DNA of 64,000 nt from NCBI GenBank assembly GCA_039545355.1, contig BCJJ01000002.1, forward strand, positions 2,079,518-2,143,517, in the 5' to 3' direction. A model generated the notes under the pieces. The model was not told the origin of the DNA, ran no database searches, and was given only the letters and a program-made list of their open reading frames with translations. Shown piece after piece: positions 61,128-64,000 of this stretch (positions are counted from its first letter, which is position 1; each line of letters starts with the position of its first letter). The translations under genes and the position numbers were made by a program. Source of the stretch: Trichosporon coremiiforme (Eukaryota; Basidiomycota; Tremellomycetes; Trichosporonales; Trichosporonaceae).

Positions 61128-64000
61128 ATGTCGTTACCCCGAGTGTCGCCCCGACGGCGCAAGTCTGCCGGCCTGAGCGAGCGCAACCTGAATAACTTTG
61201 ACGACGACAACCTCACGCTTCCCGCGACGCTGAAGCCTAAGAAGCGCGGAGTGTCCATCGGCGGAGATCTTGTCTCGTCAAGCTCCTTCGATGGCCTCAG
61301 CGAGATGCAGCGCATGCGCCGAGCTGCTGTAAGTTATGTTGACGCAGGAAGTAACTGACACGCAGCGCCCTCGCAAGAGTATCCTGAAGCTTGCTGCGCC
61401 CGAGGATGAGGAGAACACGGCCAACTTTGCCGAGACGATCGACTTCGGGTCGCTGTACAAGTCACGACAGAGCATGGGCCCGGCACGTCGAGTTAGCTTT
61501 GCGCCTAGCGCACATGTAAGGTGAGATCAATTTATGCTGTGAATCTGACGGCAGGATGTTCGAGAAGGACGTGAAGAAGCCGCGGCGCAAGTCCTCGATG
61601 GGGATGATGATGTCACGGCAACACCAGCAACAGGAATCGCCCGCCAAGTCTTCCCTTCCACCGATGCCGCGGCGAAGATCATCCATCCAGTCCGTTCAAC
61701 CTCCAGCACAGCAGTACTTCGTCGGGGAAGGCGAGGGCGGTGGCGAGGAGTCAATGGAGCTCGAGTCTGACGAGAGCGCCAACTCCGACGAGATCCTTGC
61801 CGAGATCTCGGCGCTGTCGCCTGCGAAGAGCTCCGAGATGTCCGACAGCGAGGAAGAGATGAGCATGGACGAGACGGTGATTGGAGGCGGCATCGTCCAG
61901 TGGGACGAGGCGGACACTGAGGACGAGAGCGACATGGATATCTCGCAGTCGTCTGCGGCTACCGACGACGAAGAGAAGACGATGGACTTCACGGTCGCGC
62001 TCGGCGGCGTTGTACCTGTCAAGCCACCGCAGGATGCGAAGCGCAACCGGCACTCGATTGGATACTCCCATCCGCTGGAGCCTGGGATGGAGCCGCTTCG
62101 TCCGGGAGACAGCGATGGCGCCGATTATTCCGCCGAGATGGAGATGGAGGAGACAGCGATCTACGGTGGCATCTACGGAGGCATGCATGACGACTCGACC
62201 ATCAGCTCCAGCGAGTCTGCCGGCGCCGAGCACACCGCAACCTACACCCTCGGACGGAGGGACTTCACTCAGGCCGGCGGCGGCATTGTTGGCCGCGAGT
62301 CTTCCGCGTCTGATGCCTCGTTCGTCACAGCTGGCGGCATGGACTTTACCGAGGTAGGCGGCGGTATCATGGGACGCGAGTCGACAACTGGCCGCTCCAA
62401 CGTCTCCTACACCATGGGTGGCGGTATGGACTTCACCGAGGCCGGAGGAGGCATAGTTCATGAGAGAACGATCGCCGGCCAGACGACAGCGTCCTACACC
62501 ACGAGCGGCGGCATGGATTTCACGACCGCAGGCGGCGGCATCAACTATCAGAGCACCGAGGTGTACGGCCGCACGATGACTACGAATATCTTCGCGCCAC
62601 AACCTCAGCCGCAGCAGGCTCCTGCCCCGATTCCACCAGCGACGCCGAAGAGCTCGTCTTCGACACGAGCTCGATCCGCTGTACCCGACATGCCCGGATC
62701 GACTCCAGCCGCGCCGCGCAACCCCTTCGCCCCTCAACCCGCGACAACTGAGAAACCCACGATGAAGAACATCTTCGCGCCTGGCACGCCGGCTCAGGCG
62801 ACGCCCGCGAAGAAGAGCACGCGCCGGATGTCGACACCGCGTGCACCGACCCTTGCCCGACCTCAAGCTACGGCTCCGCCTGCCAAATCTCCAGCCCGTC
62901 CAACGGCCACTCCCGCCAAGTCTCCCGCACGACCAACCGGCACGCCCAGCTTTGCGCGTCCGACCGCCTCTTCGGTCAAGAAGGTCGGTACACCCGCGAA
63001 GAGCCCCGCGCCGAAGGCTACCCCGAAGCCGCAGAAGCGCAATGTCTTCGCGCCATCTCCGGAGGAATTGAACGGCCCGCCGACGCCGCGTACGACGGGG
63101 ATGCACACCGCCGCCAGCGTCGCCAAAAAGCTCGAATTCACGCCCAGTAGTATGAAGGGCACACCGAATTCGACTCCGGCATCGCGCATTCCCCTCGCTG
63201 CTTCGGTGCAGACTACGCCGCTGACGCTATCGACGCCTGGCAAGAGGAAGAGGAACGAGGAGGACGAGGACGAGACAGGGGAGGAGGCGCCGTCACGCAA
63301 GCAGCAGGCTATCGAAGCGCCTGCAGTCGACTCGGCGGCAAGCTCGATGACGGAGGGACGGGACAGCGCGTCAACGATCCCGACACCGAGCCCTTCAGCG
63401 CCGGCGTCGGCCAGAGCGTCACCCGTTCCGGCTCCGGCGCCGTCGCTCTCGACTTCTACCGCTGGACCTGCATCTCGTCTGGCGTCTGCGGTATCATCGC
63501 CCGTTCTCCAAGTCCGTGTCGAGTCGCCTGCTCCTGAGCCAGAGGCTGAGTCGAATGAAGAGGAGGAGGATATGGATCTCGAGGAGTCAGAGGAGGCTGA
63601 GGTGGAGGGTGAAGTCGAGGAAGAGGATGATGGCAGTGGCCGTGAGGCCGACGAGGACCGCCCGCTGCCGACTATCACGCCGACGCGACGACGCTCCTCG
63701 GCCCCGCGCCCCTCTCTCGGGACGCCCATGCGCATGCTCTCTGCCGAGACGGCTGCCATGACGTTGCACCCCTTCGAGACCTCGAGAGACCGCGTCGACG
63801 CTGCCGCCGCTTCTGCATCTCAGACGGATTCTGCCTCTGCTTCCGACTCGGGTGATAACGACGCAGCCTCCGGCCCCGTTCCCCTCTCGAAGTTCCTCGA
63901 GACCGTCGGCGTGCGCTTCCTGGACGACCTGAACCCGCACTTGCCCCAGCCACGTCGGTCCTCTTTCGCGCCGCGCGGCACTCTGTCAGCTGGTGAGGAC
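61128..64000 (+). CDS. SPC105: Kinetochore scaffold Spc105/Spc7/KNL1 (5' part, cut by window end)
   Basis: Largest subunit of the KMN network; binds PP1 and, when phosphorylated by Mps1, Bub3-Bub1. Introns 61329-61365 (37 nt) and 61521-61554 (34 nt) give a continuous frame to the end of the window. PP1 motifs are KSILK (SILK, residues 72-75) and ARRVSFAP (RVSF, 109-112). From about 61860 to 62545 come seven MELT-like units, the clearest being GMDFT followed by E/T-x-GGGI. A Pro/Ala/Ser-rich linker with repeated TPAKSPAR and NIFAP words follows. Near the right edge FLETVGVRFLDDL marks the start of the conserved Spc7 domain, so the coiled coil and RWD part lie outside the window. The ATG at 61128 has a CACC context. 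Confidence 0.88.
62216..62547 (+). repeat. Coding repeat array (MDFT units) in the kinetochore scaffold
   Basis: Four regular units, with the D-F-T codons starting at 62261, 62342, 62429 and 62516, are spaced 81, 87 and 87 nt apart. Each has an aromatic-Thr pair, two Gly, (M)DFT and a GGGI. Three more divergent copies (MDETVIGGGI, MDFTVALGG and MEETAIYGG) lie upstream with wider spacing. Confidence 0.85.

Noticed and set aside
61751..63106. 451-codon minus-strand frame over the kinetochore scaffold
   Set aside because: Arg/Gly-rich antisense shadow of the Ala/Pro/Ser-rich linker; the plus strand has MELT-like and PP1 motifs.
62863..63759. 298-codon minus-strand Ser/Gly-rich frame
   Set aside because: Also a shadow of the scaffold's low-complexity region.

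Overview
The window is nuclear DNA of a basidiomycete, most likely a yeast-like tremellomycete (Cryptococcus/Trichosporon relatives). This rests on GC-rich coding sequence, very short GT-AG introns with a CTRAY branch site almost touching the acceptor, several introns per gene, and gene content that includes a Zn2Cys6 factor with a fungal regulatory domain, an LCCL membrane protein, Ssn3, Nop13 and an Spc105/KNL1 relative. I cannot name the species. Nothing prokaryotic, viral or recently mobile was recognised.

Layout. 0-6.5 kb: the last codons of an unknown plus-strand gene, VMA13 (-), a divergent SPP2-like splicing factor (+), an RpiB-type sugar-phosphate isomerase (+) and SKP1 (-). 6.5-14.7 kb: a long gene-free stretch, a Zn2Cys6 regulator (+) and a class II ketose-bisphosphate aldolase (+). 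14.7-21.0 kb: a 6.3-kb stretch with no recognisable gene, lower GC and a few decayed tandem repeats. 21.0-30.2 kb: a condensation-fold acyltransferase relative that lacks the usual histidine motif (+), TRP4 (-), a divergent polynucleotide kinase/3'-phosphatase (+) and a doubtful small membrane protein (+). 30.2-44 kb: dihydroxyacetone-type kinase (+), a mitochondrial NAD/pyrimidine-nucleotide type carrier (-), YIF1 (-), NOP13 (+), a GNAT acetyltransferase (-) and a beta-carbonic anhydrase with very long introns (+). 44-56.4 kb: an LCCL multi-pass membrane protein (+), MPH1/FANCM helicase (-), an AIG2-like/PLP enzyme fusion (+) and complex I NDUFS4 (-). 56.4-64 kb: CDK8/SSN3 (-), a cytochrome P450 (-) and the 5' part of the SPC105/KNL1 kinetochore scaffold (+), cut by the window end.

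Most genes are unrelated housekeeping genes in alternating orientation. The main lead is the gene at 53027-55083. Its five exons stay in one frame (28+245+343+264+1001 = 1881 nt) and join a gamma-glutamylcyclotransferase-like (AIG2) domain to a class V PLP enzyme of the isopenicillin-N-epimerase/Egt2/desulfurase type. A second lead is the loose grouping of an RpiB isomerase, Zn2Cys6 regulator, class II aldolase and Dak-type kinase within 28 kb, which resembles fungal tetritol (erythritol) catabolism but is interrupted by unrelated genes. Other points are a KNL1 orthologue with a regular MDFT-type repeat array and both PP1 motifs, an acyltransferase relative without its catalytic motif, and 34-nt introns alongside 240-515-nt introns.

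Exon boundaries were placed by eye from splice motifs and from continuity of conserved protein sequence. Where exon lengths are given they were summed and keep frame. Family assignments come from recognising motifs, not from searches.
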